A stretch of DNA of 64,000 bases. Source: Sacculina carcini (lineage: Eukaryota; Arthropoda; Thecostraca; Sacculinidae). The stretch spans positions 6,642,001-6,706,000 of the forward strand of contig OU696571.1 of NCBI GenBank assembly GCA_916048095.2, in the 5' to 3' direction. Made by a program: the position numbers and the translations under genes. The notes under the pieces are model-generated. The model did no database searches and was not told the origin of the DNA. It saw only the letters and a list, made by a program, of their open reading frames with translations. How positions within the stretch are numbered: the stretch's first letter is position 1; each line of letters begins with the position of its first letter. Of this stretch, positions 30,511 to 40,862 are shown one piece after another.

Positions 30511-33291
30511 TGTGAGAAATACATGGGAGAAGTGAATTGGTTAAAAAACTATGCATTAAAACAATACAGTTTGATTTGACGATATCACGAAATGTTTGTA
30601 CCTTATATTTTGTAAAAATTGGACTTGTATGTGAACCATATGGAGCCATATCGACAATCCTCATAATTCTCTTTTGCGCAACAATTATATGATTTTAATG
30701 GGTAGGCCCAATGCCCAATTTAAATAACAATACGATAAGAAAGGTTGAATTAAGGCATTGTATAATAAGCGCGTGTTCAGAGGTTAAAAATTTACGAGCT
30801 TTCTAAATAATAAATGTGCCTGTTAATTATTGAAGTTGTATACTTGATATGAGCACGAAATTTGAGGTCATTATCTAACATTACCCCCAGATATTTCACC
30901 ACTGGCGAGTGATCAATTCGAGCATTGTCAATTAATAAGTCTAAATCACTCAGCTCATTTTTGGTGAAATTATGTATTTGATATTTCGTCTTAGAAGTGT
31001 TTAACCGTAGTCTATTTGCTTTAAACCACTCTGATATGTTACTTAAAAGATTTTTGGCTTTACTCGTCAAATCATTATGTATAGGCTGAGATAAAAACAG
31101 GCTGAGATATAAACATAAGGCTGAGATAAAAATAGCAGTGTCTTCAGCAAACATTAAAAATTGCGATGAAGTGCTACATTTAAAAAGGTCATTAACATAG
31201 TTTAAAAACAGTAATGGTCCCAAAATTGAGACCTGAGGTACTCCCATTTTGACTTATTTTGTACTTGAACAACAACCATTAAAATCAAGAAATTGCAAGC
31301 GATTTGACAGGAATGCCTTGAGCAACTTTATTGTTGACTCGGCCAAGTTGTAGAAGCGGAGTTTGTCCAGCAGGATAGCGTGATCTACACAATCAGAAGC
31401 TTTTTTATGTCAAGGAAAATTGGAAGTGTGATTGAGTTAGAACCACGTGCTTTGTTAATTAGTTGAGTTAAAAGAACGATTGGCATATATGTAGATCGTT
31501 GTTTTCTAAAACCAAATTGGAAGTCAAATAGAAGATCATTGGTAGTAAAATAACCCATGAGCTGATTATATAAAATTCTCTCTAGTACTTTAGACATAGG
31601 CGTTAAAATTGATATAGGTCTGTAGTTAATAAAGGTTTGCTTATTACCTTGTTTTAAAATTGGAATAACACGCGCAATTTTGAAAGTACTCGGAAAGCAT
31701 GATTGTGTGATACATAAGTTAATCATATGTGTAATTTCGGTGAGGAATGACGAGGCAATAAGTTTTAGAATTTCACCTGTGAGACCGTCATGTGCACTCT
31801 TGCCACTCTTCAGTTGAGTTATTATGGAGTGTACGACAAGATTTGGAACAGTTTGAAACACGAATTTGTTGCTTTCACACGACATTAAATGATCGAGAAA
31901 CATCCTATGGTGTATGTTGGTAAGCGGCGTATTTCTTGCTATATTAAGAATAACGTTAGTAAAATACATGATGAATTCTTCAGCAATGTCTGTTGGGTTT
32001 TCATGTAAAATATCATTGTGTATAAAACATGACGGTGAAATCTCCTTTCGTATTTTCACGTTAGTTATGGTTAGTAATGTGTTCCACATCATTCGTTTAT
32101 TGCATTGATGACGTTTTTGTTGCTCAAGGTAATATTTCTGTTTTGCCAATTGTATTTCGCTTTTTAATCTATTGCGAATTTTTTTAAATATTTGAAAGTT
32201 TTCCTTTTTACCTTTCTTGACGTATTTGAGATGTAATTTGTTCTTTAGATTGATGTCTGCTAAGAGTTTTTTGTCAATCCACGGCTGTTGAGGCTCTTTC
32301 CTCAGGTTCTTTTTAGTATTTGATAATTTGTCGATTTGAGTTACACATGTTTGTAGCAGGAAGTTGGCACATTCTTCGGCTTCTGATATCTCATAGAACT
32401 TGTCCATCTCAACTCTGATTGTTGAATTAATTTGTCAGCATGTTTAAAATTGAATAATCTTCTATTTTGATGCGATGTTGTGGGTGAAACAGTATTGTAC
32501 GTCGCAGTGCAAAAAATTGGCAGGTGATCACTGATATCATGCGTTATTATGCCACTGGAAGAGACTAGAGACGCGTTGTTGATGAATATGTTGTCGATCA
32601 GAGTGGAGCATGTCTGTGTTATACGAGTCGGCTTATTGATTGTTGGATCAATAAAATCTGTTTGCGAATTATCCAAGATATCAATGTTAAAATCACCGCC
32701 AATAACTACTAGTTTATCATTAAACAATGTGTCAAAATGTGATGTGTCTAAAAATTCATAAAAAGGGAAGACCGATAAGAGGGAGACCTGTAGACAGACA
32801 TAAAAACTATAATTCTTTGATTTGGGTTGAACAGCTCGATAGTAACTGCCTGAAATTCAATCTCTGTCCCACTTGAATACTTGTCACTGACCATGTAATT
32901 ATATTTTTTTCTCACATAATGGGCAGATCTTTTACCTATCGTTCTTTCTTTGTCCGGCGATCTGGAAAAATTGAGATGAACAGTCATCAATCCAAGTCTC
33001 TGATAATAGGATAATATGAAAGAGTATGGAGAGTGTGTATTTCAGTTTTTCAAAGTTTTGCTTCAGCGATCTTATATTGACTTGGAATATGGCCAAGTCC
33101 AATGAATTTTTCACAATGGTAGAAGGAATATTGTATGTGCATTGTTCATATATCCTTTTGTCACCGAGATCCAAATGTTGTGTGAAAAAATTACTTTCGG
33201 GCTCCAGTTCTATCCCCAGCTCATCATCCAAATATTTTATACTAATGATCACAAAAAAGCAAACAATAAACCCAGGAATAAATATATACAA
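30511..33291 (-). pseudogene. LINE ORF2: AP endonuclease and RT
   Basis: Collinear pieces: endonuclease start (FQVNIRSLKQNFEKL, LLSETWID) at 33291-32932; endonuclease end (VIGGDFNIDIL, HDISDHLPIF) at 32727-32341; linker and RT (PWIDKKLL, HDGLTGEILK, VIPILKQGNKQTFINYRPIS, DFQFGFRKQRST) at 32407-31385; RT palm and thumb (GVPQVSILGPLLF, a decayed FADD as FAEDTAIF, LNTSKTKY, VKYLGVMLD) at 31247-30792. The C-terminal part continues in shifted frames to 30511 and resumes at 23396. Multiple frameshifts. The second catalytic position reads FAED, so RT activity is unlikely. Confidence 0.85.
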
Positions 33292-33635
33292 ATAGATGGA
33301 TGAATTACAATGAAAAAAGAAAATATCTGTCTATAGAAAAAAACACAGAATGAAAATTGCACGTATAGCTAGAACAAAAACAAGAGTTGCGATGTGGGTG
33401 CACAAACATTCTACCGGTCAGCGGCGAATAGGTGAGTGAAGCGAAAAAAAAAAACAAATTTTCAAGTATATTCAGACAATTGGCATACAATACGTAAACA
33501 ACAACTACAACTACTACAACTAGGTTAAGATTACAGGACGCAAAACAAACGCACGATAATACGACGGCAAGGCAAGTGTGTACACTCACTGTATGGCAGG
33601 TGTGACCTGTGTGAGGTGAGGTATATTGGTTGTAG

Positions 33636-34451
33636 CTAGTTGAACTGCCGTCTGTTTGACTGACTGAATCTGGTGTTGGGTCGATTCACTTTGTTTGTCG
33701 TGGCTGTAACATTGCGGCTGACATTTTTCCACTCAGCCGTGCGTTCTGCCTGACACAACTGAATATAATCTGTTTCTTCGGTCATTGCTCCGGCTGGTCC
33801 AGTGTGGCGAAGGACATCATCCATTGATAATACCGTAACAGCACGGGCGTATTCAGTCACTCGAATTTTCACCAATCCCATGTCAGTCCATACCGCGTGA
33901 ATTTTTCCAGCTCTTCTCATTTGCCTCAAGTCATACATAAGCTTACTGTTTTTTCTCGTCAAATGATAGTTAAGAAATATGGGCCTAGAGCGATTTCCAG
34001 CGGCGTCCGCAGCCGCCTTCAAAAATGTCCGGGCCCTGTAAAGCTCATTTCTCTTTCTGAGTTTTTCAAAGCAGATCAGGAGTGGTCTGGATTTGCCTGT
34101 GACAGGTTTGCCAATTCGGTGTACAGATTCCACGTCATCCGCGCATATGTCCACCTTTATTATCTTGGCAACATCTTGCAGGAGCTTGTTGGCATCTTCA
34201 GATTTCTCCTCCACCAGACCTGAGATGCAAATATTTTTTCGCATGGAGTGCTGTTCAATACTGTCGATTCTGTCCAGTGCAGAGTTCAGATCTTCTTTCA
34301 GGATCGCAATCTCATGCTCTTTTGCCTGCACTGCCTCTACGACTGAAGCTTTCACAGCAGGCTCGACAATCTTCTGCCTGATCATATTGAGTAGCTCATC
34401 ATTGGATTAACACTCTTTCATGGCCTCCATCTTTTCTGCTGCATACGCCAT
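33636..34451 (-). pseudogene. LINE ORF1 (coiled coil and RRM-like domain)
   Basis: ATG at 34451. A TAA at 34407-34409 (codon 15) interrupts an otherwise long frame. Then a coiled-coil segment (KEHEIAILKEDLNSALDRID) leads into an L1/CR1-type ORF1 RNA-binding domain (RKNICISGL, ESVHRIGKP, RPLLICFEK, AVWTDMGLVKIRV). It is basic and serine/asparagine-rich at the end. Such proteins coat LINE RNA. Confidence 0.8.
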
Positions 34452-34562
34452 TGCCGCACCGGCTCACTATCTACTGGTGTTTAGCGAAACTTAATGACAC
34501 ACTACGAGCACCACGAAACACGTCCTTACACGCCGAGCACAAAACACAGACTGAACTTGTGT

Positions 34563-35815
34563 AGTATCTCGGTTGTACTTTTCGTGGACACCGAATATGG
34601 CTGGTGGATGCAAGGGTATTTGGAGAAAGCATCCACGATCAACAGCCAGTTGGACCCCATAAAGTGAATTGCGTGATCCAAATGCAAGCGGCTCCATGCC
34701 ATTTCAGGCAGCATCCACGGATGAATCGGCTGCTTCGGTGGGCTCCTCTGATGTTCCTCACACGAAGAACAGTCGCAACATGCCGTCTCAATATCGGAGT
34801 CGATATTCGGCCAGTAGACCGATGAACGTGCCAGTGACTTCATCTTCACCATGCCCAGGTGTCCGATGTGTAGCATCTGCAAGACTTCACGGTGTAGTTC
34901 TGTCGGTATGACGATACGGGAACAATAGAGTAAACATCCATTGGGAACAGATAGAAAATCAGACAGTGTCCTGAAACGCTTCATTTCAGTCTCTTCATCC
35001 TTTGGTGACATCGGCCAGCCTTCCCTGCAGTACAACATGACCGGACCAATGACTTTATATCGGTCCGATGAATTTTGAACCGCCGTCGCGTTGACTGCCT
35101 TCAACTGATCATTGACCAATTTAATGGCGCACACTGTGTCAGAGTCCATGACGTCTTCCTCCGCGTCAAATGAGACGTCGTTTTGTAATCGTGTTGACTG
35201 AGCTGTAATGCCCAACGAGCCAATCTGTTGGCAGCAAGTGCCGGTGTAGCCTTGGTTGGTCCGAAAATGTTCAGTAACGGTTTGTGGTCCGTAACCAGAA
35301 TAAACCGCCGCCCATACAGGTATTGATGAAACCGATGCAGTCCAAAAATGATGGCCAATGCCTCTCGCTGTATCTGGCTGTAACGGCGCTGGGCTGGAGT
35401 AAGAGTCGTTAACGCATTCATGATCGGCCGGTCACTGCCGTCAGGAAATCGATGAAACAATACCGGGCCAACTCCTACCTCCGAAGCATCACATGACATA
35501 CCTACTGGCAAAGTAGTGTCGAAGTGAGCCAGAAAAACATCAGCCGTAAGCATGTTCTTCAGACGATGAAAAGCGTCTTGAGATGCAGTTGACCAATACC
35601 ACTCAACTCCTTTCTTGCACAGTCTATGCAGATTCTCAGCGACCGTAGACAGATTAGGCAGAAACTTGCCGTAAAATTGCACTGACCCGAGAAAAGATTT
35701 TAGCTTGCTAACGTCTGTTGGTGCCGGCATGTTGATAACGTCGTCCACTTTCTTCCCTTTACGGACTCCTCTAGAAGACAGAACGTGTCCCAGATAGTGA
35801 TGCAAAAAAACGTTT
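34563..35815 (-). pseudogene. mag-like Gypsy RT end, RNase H, integrase N-terminal half
   Basis: 35805-35101: connection (KLKSFLGSVQFYGKF), RNase H (GMSCDASEVGVGPVLFHR, QREALAIIFGLHRFHQYLYG, LVTDHKPLL). 35215-34563: linker, zinc region (HIGHLGMVKMKSLARSSVYWP, CSSCEEHQ), core start (HLDHAIHFMG, VDAFSKYP). The gene breaks at STKSTTEIL, where the LINE begins, and resumes at 22760. A frameshift lies near 35150. Confidence 0.82.
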
Positions 35816-36466
35816 TTTTGTTGCGTTTTTTTTTTGCAAAAAACATGTTTTTTTAGGTTTTTTGCTTTTTTGTTTTTTTATAATTAGCCCCAATTGTCAT
35901 AGGATGTTGGATTTTAGTACATTGAAACGAGTTTAATTGACGTTTTGTACATATTTACGTGTCTTATTTCAAAGATAATTTGATAATAGTGTAAAAAACA
36001 AAAATATGTATCAATAAATACCTCAGGAGGCTGTTTGAAAGTGCATCCGGGTCCGGTGGTTTAGGTTTTTTCATTGAGAAAATCCATGTTTTTAAAGATG
36101 GTTTGAATGATGTGGATATTTGGAATAATTTGTCAGCAGAACAAAACATATTCATTGAGTAATCATGTGTTTTTATAAAATAAACCATTTTTTATGAAAA
36201 AAATGCAATGATGTTTTTCAAATTGGTTTTAAATTCGTTCTATTAATGTACAGATTCAGAAAATGTTGACAGCAGAACAGGACAAGTTAATTGGTTGGTC
36301 AAGTGTTTTTTTGACAAACGTTCATTTAAACTAACGCTTTTTTGATGAAACAATGTTTTCTAAAACAGTATCTATGTAAGATAGATTTGATTGATGTACG
36401 TTCAAATACATTTTGTATAGCAAGTAGCCTGCTGGTACGTATAATCGGCTGGTTAAATCACTTGAT
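35816..36466. other. T-rich low-complexity DNA with degenerate subrepeats
   Basis: Poly-T/poly-A-interrupted stretch (35808-35880), then AT-rich sequence in which a segment with GTCAGCAGAACAAAACA (near 36131) recurs in altered form as GACAGCAGAACAGGACA (near 36268), suggesting an old tandem repeat of about 140 bp. No gene is seen. Confidence 0.5.
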
Positions 36467-37231
36467 TTAAACTGTTTCACCGTCACCGCACACGCGAATC
36501 GAGCCGCCTTTCTTGCCCACAGCATGCAATGGGCTCGCCCAGCAACTCGCAGACCGCTGCACGATGCCCAGTGTCAGTAGTCGCTCGAACTCCCGCTTCG
36601 CCGCCGCCAGTTTTGTGGGTGGAAGGCGTCGCGCCTTAGCCCACACCGGTGGACCCGTCGTCGGTATGTTGTGAGTGGTGGAGTGTTGAGGAGGACAGTT
36701 GAAGTCTGGAGGTGTGATGACCTTCGGAAACTCTCTCAACAGACCTGAACGATCGGTGCTGGCTGCAAGAATGCCGCTGACAGCGACGATATCCCGGCGT
36801 GGTGGTGACAGCGCGACAGACGACCCGTAACTCAGCTGTCGTTTGGCCATGTCGACGGAAAGACCAAACCTGGCGAGAAAATCAGCGCCGAGGATAGCAG
36901 TCGGTGTGTCTGCCACGTGAAACGTCCAAGTGTAGTCCACCACGGACATTCCAGCTAGCCGCAGTGCCGTCTGATGGGTGCCGTATGTTTGGATAGCCCG
37001 GCCATCGGCGGCTTTCAAAGAAAGTTTGTCGGGAGTTGTCACGAAGGCGTCGCTGAGACTAGACTTCGGCCACACGCTGGCCTGAGCGCCGGTGTCAATT
37101 AAAAGATTTTGGCCGGAATTCAGGTCGGTCACAAACAACAGCGCTTGCGGTTGAGTCGCTGGGACGGGCGCCACGTGTCTCAGCGCGGCTAGTTTAAAGA
37201 CTGGCCTTGGTAGCTGCACGGCTATATGCAC
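36467..37231 (-). pseudogene. CsRN1-like Gypsy protease and RT start (truncated)
   Basis: A 254-residue frame, overlapping gag by a few bases in another frame. Protease LLIDTGAQASVWP with ILGADFLARF. RT fingers start FERLLTLGIVQRSASCWASPL and the frame ends at about 36480 in a GKKGGSIRVCGD stretch, before RT motif A. Everything 3' of this is lost. Confidence 0.85.
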
Positions 37232-38028
37232 CTTTGCGCGCGGTCACCAAAACATCGGTGATACCAACACCGATCACTCGAAGTGCCGCCTTGAGAAGGA
37301 CGCCTTTGTCGCGAGGAGCTGCGAGAGCTGGGACGCGGTGATGAATCACGCTGTCTGTGTGCACCGGTCATACTGTGTACTGCTGTGTTTAGTTCAGCTA
37401 CATCAGCCAAGAGCTTTTCGACGGAAGAAGATGTGTTCTCAACGACACTCGGAACCGGTGATGTGGCGCGAACCGCGTTGACGGTCACGAGTGCTTGGTC
37501 GCGTCTAGTTGCGTCCATGAATCGGTCTGCTGCTTTGGCGACTTCGCCCAGAGCGGTAAAGTCGGACAACAATGAAACAGCCGCTTTGACGTGGCTGGGC
37601 AGTCGCTGCATGAATATGCTACGCAGCACGTCACTGTTGGCCTGACCACCAACTGCTGCCAGCTCGCTCTGTATGCGCCGGAGAAGCTGGGATGGTGATT
37701 GATCGCCGAGATGCTGGTGGCGCAGTAGCGCTTCAAACCGTTCAGCTCTTGAGTGAGCAAGTCGAGTCGTGAGCGCGTAGCAGAGAGAGTCAAAATCGGG
37801 TGAGCGCAGTATCACGTCCTTGACTTGGGTGGCAACTTCCATTGGCAAGTTCGCCACCAAGAACTGAAATTTTTGCTCGGATGCGGTAAGGCCTTCGACA
37901 GCAAACGCGCAATTCGCCTGAGCCAGCCAAAATTCCGGTTCAAGAGGTGGAAACTCCGGTATGCCGACGGATGCGCGGCTGAACGATACATTTTCGTCCC
38001 TGCTTTGAAAGTTGCGCTCTGCTGTCAT
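37222..38028 (-). CDS. CsRN1-like Gypsy gag
   Basis: A 268-residue uninterrupted frame: FWLAQANCAFAVEGLTASEQ, FQFLVANLPMEVA, RAERFEALLRHQHLGDQSPS, ILRRI-like and LPSHVKAAV blocks, then an Arg/Ser-rich stretch and the single atypical knuckle CWYHRCFGDRAQRC. It is a second, diverged relative of the 10-16 kb element. No LTR or primer site is seen upstream to 38186. Confidence 0.85.
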   Translation of the reverse strand: MTAERNFQSRDENVSFSRASVGIPEFPPLEPEFWLAQANCAFAVEGLTASEQKFQFLVANLPMEVATQVKDVILRSPDFDSLCYALTTRLAHSRAERFEALLRHQHLGDQSPSQLLRRIQSELAAVGGQANSDVLRSIFMQRLPSHVKAAVSLLSDFTALGEVAKAADRFMDATRRDQALVTVNAVRATSPVPSVVENTSSSVEKLLADVAELNTAVHSMTGAHRQRDSSPRPSSRSSSRQRRPSQGGTSSDRCWYHRCFGDRAQRCI

Positions 38029-38186
38029 TTTTCCACCGTGTCTCGCGTTGTAATATTAAATTATGCGCATGAACTAAGTTACGAAAATACATACTAAGCA
38101 ATTAAAATTAATTGATACACGATAAATTTGTTACAAGAAATTAAATAGTCACACGAAATTAACATACAAAAAACTTCTACTGACAT

Positions 38187-38788
38187 CTAGCGGCGGAGAC
38201 AAAAACATGTAGTTGGCTCAGAAAGTAGTGTGCACATAGAGGACGCTACACACTGATTATATAGCCTCAGTTTTCGTTTACAAGAGATTTTTAGACCTTT
38301 AGTGAGCCAAGGCTGGTTTTTTGTTCGGCTGTATGTTACTTCTTTCATGGGGAAACATTCATCAGTTAACTTTAAAAAATTTCCTGAGAAACAATCGAAA
38401 GAGGGGTTAGCATCCTCGCACTTCACGGACTGCCAATCATAGGTGCGCAACAAATAGCAAAACTTCTGTTGTACTTGATTCATTTCCCGAAAATAAGTGC
38501 GTTTTCGCGATTTTATTTCGTTTTTTTTGAAGATTTGCAATCACAAATATCGGTGTATGGTCACTTAAATCGTAACAGATCGTGCCTGCAATCAAGGTTT
38601 TATCCACTGAATAACAAAGTATGTCGATTAAAGTAGCAGAGTTGTGGGTTATCCTAGTTGGCGTTTTTATAAGCGGTAGAAATCCGAGAATGCACACAAT
38701 GCGTTCAGAAAGTGTTTTGTATGCGTTTGTTCTATTTTCAAAGTGTTGAAGCTAAAATCGCCTAGTATGAAGCAATTTTTCACAACAG
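38187..38788 (-). pseudogene. LINE ORF2 endonuclease fragment
   Basis: Starts in a CFILGDF-like endonuclease block near 38770. TPTRITHNSATLIDI and YDLSDHTPIFV follow, then the linker with PWLTKGLKISCKRKLRLYNQ. It is bounded on the left by the truncated Gypsy and on the right by an LTR-element fragment starting at 38791. Confidence 0.78.
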
Positions 38789-38790
38789 TT

Positions 38791-39660
38791 GAGGAGTGTG
38801 TTCGATGCTGCATAAAATGCCGAAGTGTGGATCCAGCTCCGGTCAGTCATGAAGAGGGCTCCGTGGCAGTGAGCACGAACTGGACTAGGGTGGCGGTAGA
38901 CACTACACATTATGGCGGTAAATGCTACATGACACTAAAAGACTGCGGTCCATCCCGTTTTGCTATTTGGAAGGAAGTACGTTCGGAAAATGCGACGGAA
39001 ATTGTCAAGATACTCGATGAAGTATTCAGAGAACGTGGACCTGTCAGTGAATTGCTCTCGGATAATGGCTCAGGGTTTAGATCTTATCCAGTCGCAGCTC
39101 TATGTCGGCAATGGAATGTGGTTCAGTTATTCCGATGTGCCTACCGGCCGGAGGGTAATGGTATTATAGAGCGACAGCACAGAACGATTAAACGCATGGC
39201 ACAACGTAGCAGTTCCTGCCCTCTACGTATGGTTTTCTGGTACAATCTCGCTCCGCGGAAGGGGATACATGAATCGTCAGCTCCCAGTCGAGAGCTATTC
39301 TCATATAAATGGCGGCATCCTTCTGTAAAGGTTATACAGTCAACACCAACGGCCGATCGGACGGAGTATTCAGTAGGAGACGACGTGCTGGTCAAACCTC
39401 CGGACGCTAAATGTACATCGACGTGGAGACGAGGTCGAGTAACGAAAGTAAGCTCGGCAAATAACATTGAAGTCAATGGTGTTCCGAGTCATCCTCTGGA
39501 CATACGAAGGTTGTTCAGAGAAAGCTTGGACGAAACTTCCGAGGAAACATCCGACGACGGTGAGGAACCTGATGAGCAGCACACAAGTGGGTCGGCTACA
39601 CGTAGAACGTCGTCGAGATCGAGAAGACCTCCGAAGTGGCTGGAGGATTACGTTACGTGA
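38791..39660 (+). pseudogene. Truncated integrase of an LTR element (left array member)
   Basis: Nearly identical (about 99 percent by eye) to 42836-43705. It holds the zinc-region CC pair and the entire integrase core and C-terminal domain, ending at the same stop. Everything upstream is missing. With the LTR at 39699 it forms a 5'-truncated copy in tandem with the full element, period 4045 bp. Confidence 0.88.
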
Positions 39661-39698
39661 GAGATAGGCTAGTGATGACAGGTCATCATGGAGGGGTG

Positions 39699-40114
39699 TA
39701 GTAGACGAGCTGCAGTGTTTCGCGAACGACACGTTTGATTCGACTGAAATGCTCAGCTGAGTCTTGTTGAGGGGCGGAGCTAGATGATGACGTCAGTTGG
39801 AGAGCGCGTGCGGAATGACTGGGAACGAATCGGGTGGCGCGCGTGAGTGGGTGGAATTGGCGGGCAGTGGGAATTCGGAGCGTGTCGGTGTATGTGTTGT
39901 GGTATCTGTAGGCGTACGTTGAGAGCGGATTGTGAGTTTGTGCTCGTTACATTTGAGACGTCTACTTTTTGGTGCTGTCGGTGAGATTGTGTTTATTTGT
40001 TTTTCTTCGTCAGCATTTGAATATTGTTGCTTCAATTTGTTCTGCCTACCGCTTTATTGGGTTCTCTCAATAAATTATTTCTGCACCGTCAACTGGGTGT
40101 ATTGCTGTGTTACA
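39699..40114 (+). repeat. LTR shared by the two tandem element copies
   Basis: 416 bp, TGTAGTAG...TTACA. Contains TTCTCTCAATAAATTATTTC near its end, a polyadenylation-type AATAAA. It differs from 43742-44162 mainly by a missing TGT repeat and a single T/G. Confidence 0.9.
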
Positions 40115-40126
40115 AGCTATTTCGGC
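40115..40126 (+). promoter_or_regulatory. Primer-binding site of tRNA-Phe 5'-end type
   Basis: AGCTATTTCGGC directly after the LTR end TTACA. It lacks the TGG start of a normal 3'-CCA-pairing site, and its complement GCCGAAATAGCT equals nucleotides 1-12 of the animal tRNA-Phe sequence as I remember it. Confidence 0.65.
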
Positions 40127-40133
40127 CGCAGCA

Positions 40134-40862
40134 ATGGCAAATGTAAAACTGAGTGATGTTTTACAGCCGTATGATGGACATGAAGATATTGTGCAATGGC
40201 TCAATAAAGTGGAATTGGTCGCGTCTCTGAAGGGGATCGATGATTTGTCTACCATTGTCCCGCTGTTTCTTGAAGGCTCAGCGTTCAGTGTGTATATGGA
40301 AATGGCAGAGCATGATAAAAAAGATATGAATGCGATAAAGAAGGTGTTGAACGACGCTTTTGCAGTAAATAGTTTTGTTGCGTACGAAAAGTTTATATCG
40401 TGCAAGTGGAACAAGGGAGTTTCAGTCGATGTGTATCTGTCTGAATTACGCAAACTTGCCAAGCTCGCTGGAGTTGAGAGTGAAGAGTTACTAAAGAAGG
40501 CGTTTGTAGTGGGATTACCGAATGAAGTATCGAAAGAAATCAGAGCCCTCACTAAAGTCGACTCACTGGATTTGCCCACTATTTTGCAACGAGTGAGAGC
40601 GCTCGTTGCCGAGGGAAGTGATGTGTGTATGGTTTCATCAGAGGGACGGCGTTCAGTGCGACCACAATTTCGCGAAAATAAAGCCAAAGGAATCTCTTGT
40701 TTTAACTGTGGCGGCTCTCACATAGCCCGTTTTTGCAATGTGCCCAGAAATGTGACATGCTGGAACTGTGGTAAAAATGGCCACATATCACGATTTTGTC
40801 GCGAGCAGGGAAACGGAAGCGGTAGAACGTCTGCGCCGGAAGTTCTCCCGTCGGAACAATGA
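40134..40862 (+). CDS. gag of the intact LTR element
   Basis: 242 residues from ATG at 40134 (MANVKLSDVLQPYDG; the relative at 49935 starts the same way). Capsid region with EDIVQWLNKVELVASLKGI, VPLFLEGSAFSVY and SVDVYLSELRKLAKLAG. Two zinc knuckles: a short one CFNCGGSHIARFC (one residue less than standard) and a standard one CWNCGKNGHISRFC. The stop overlaps the pol start as ATGA (40859-40862), which suggests coupled termination and reinitiation rather than frameshifting. Confidence 0.9.
   Translation: MANVKLSDVLQPYDGHEDIVQWLNKVELVASLKGIDDLSTIVPLFLEGSAFSVYMEMAEHDKKDMNAIKKVLNDAFAVNSFVAYEKFISCKWNKGVSVDVYLSELRKLAKLAGVESEELLKKAFVVGLPNEVSKEIRALTKVDSLDLPTILQRVRALVAEGSDVCMVSSEGRRSVRPQFRENKAKGISCFNCGGSHIARFCNVPRNVTCWNCGKNGHISRFCREQGNGSGRTSAPEVLPSEQ

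Larger units (their letters stand above)
22766..34562 (-). mobile_element. Full-length LINE (CR1/jockey-like), split by nested insertions
   Basis: Minus strand. A 5' UTR of about 110 bp, ORF1 (34451-33636), ORF2 (33291-30511 continuing 23396-23177), then a 3' UTR with AATAAA near 22790 and a terminal poly(A) (T run at 22766-22771). Target-site duplication AGTAT on both sides. Without the insert at 23397-30510 its length would be about 4.7 kb. Confidence 0.85.
21507..35815 (-). mobile_element. mag-like Ty3/Gypsy, outermost layer of a five-level nest
   Basis: The left portion (21507-22765: LTR and integrase C-terminal half) and right portion (34563-35815: RT end, RNase H, integrase N-terminal half) are adjacent parts of one minus-strand gene. 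They are separated by a LINE inserted at an AGTAT duplication (22761-22765 and 34563-34567). The 5' half (gag, protease, most of RT, 5' LTR) is missing beyond 35815. Confidence 0.82.

Noticed and set aside
39141..39476. Long minus-strand ORFs opposite the integrase (also 43186-43629 and 43415-43777)
   Set aside because: Antisense shadows of the pol gene. Both tandem copies show them because the DNA is duplicated.
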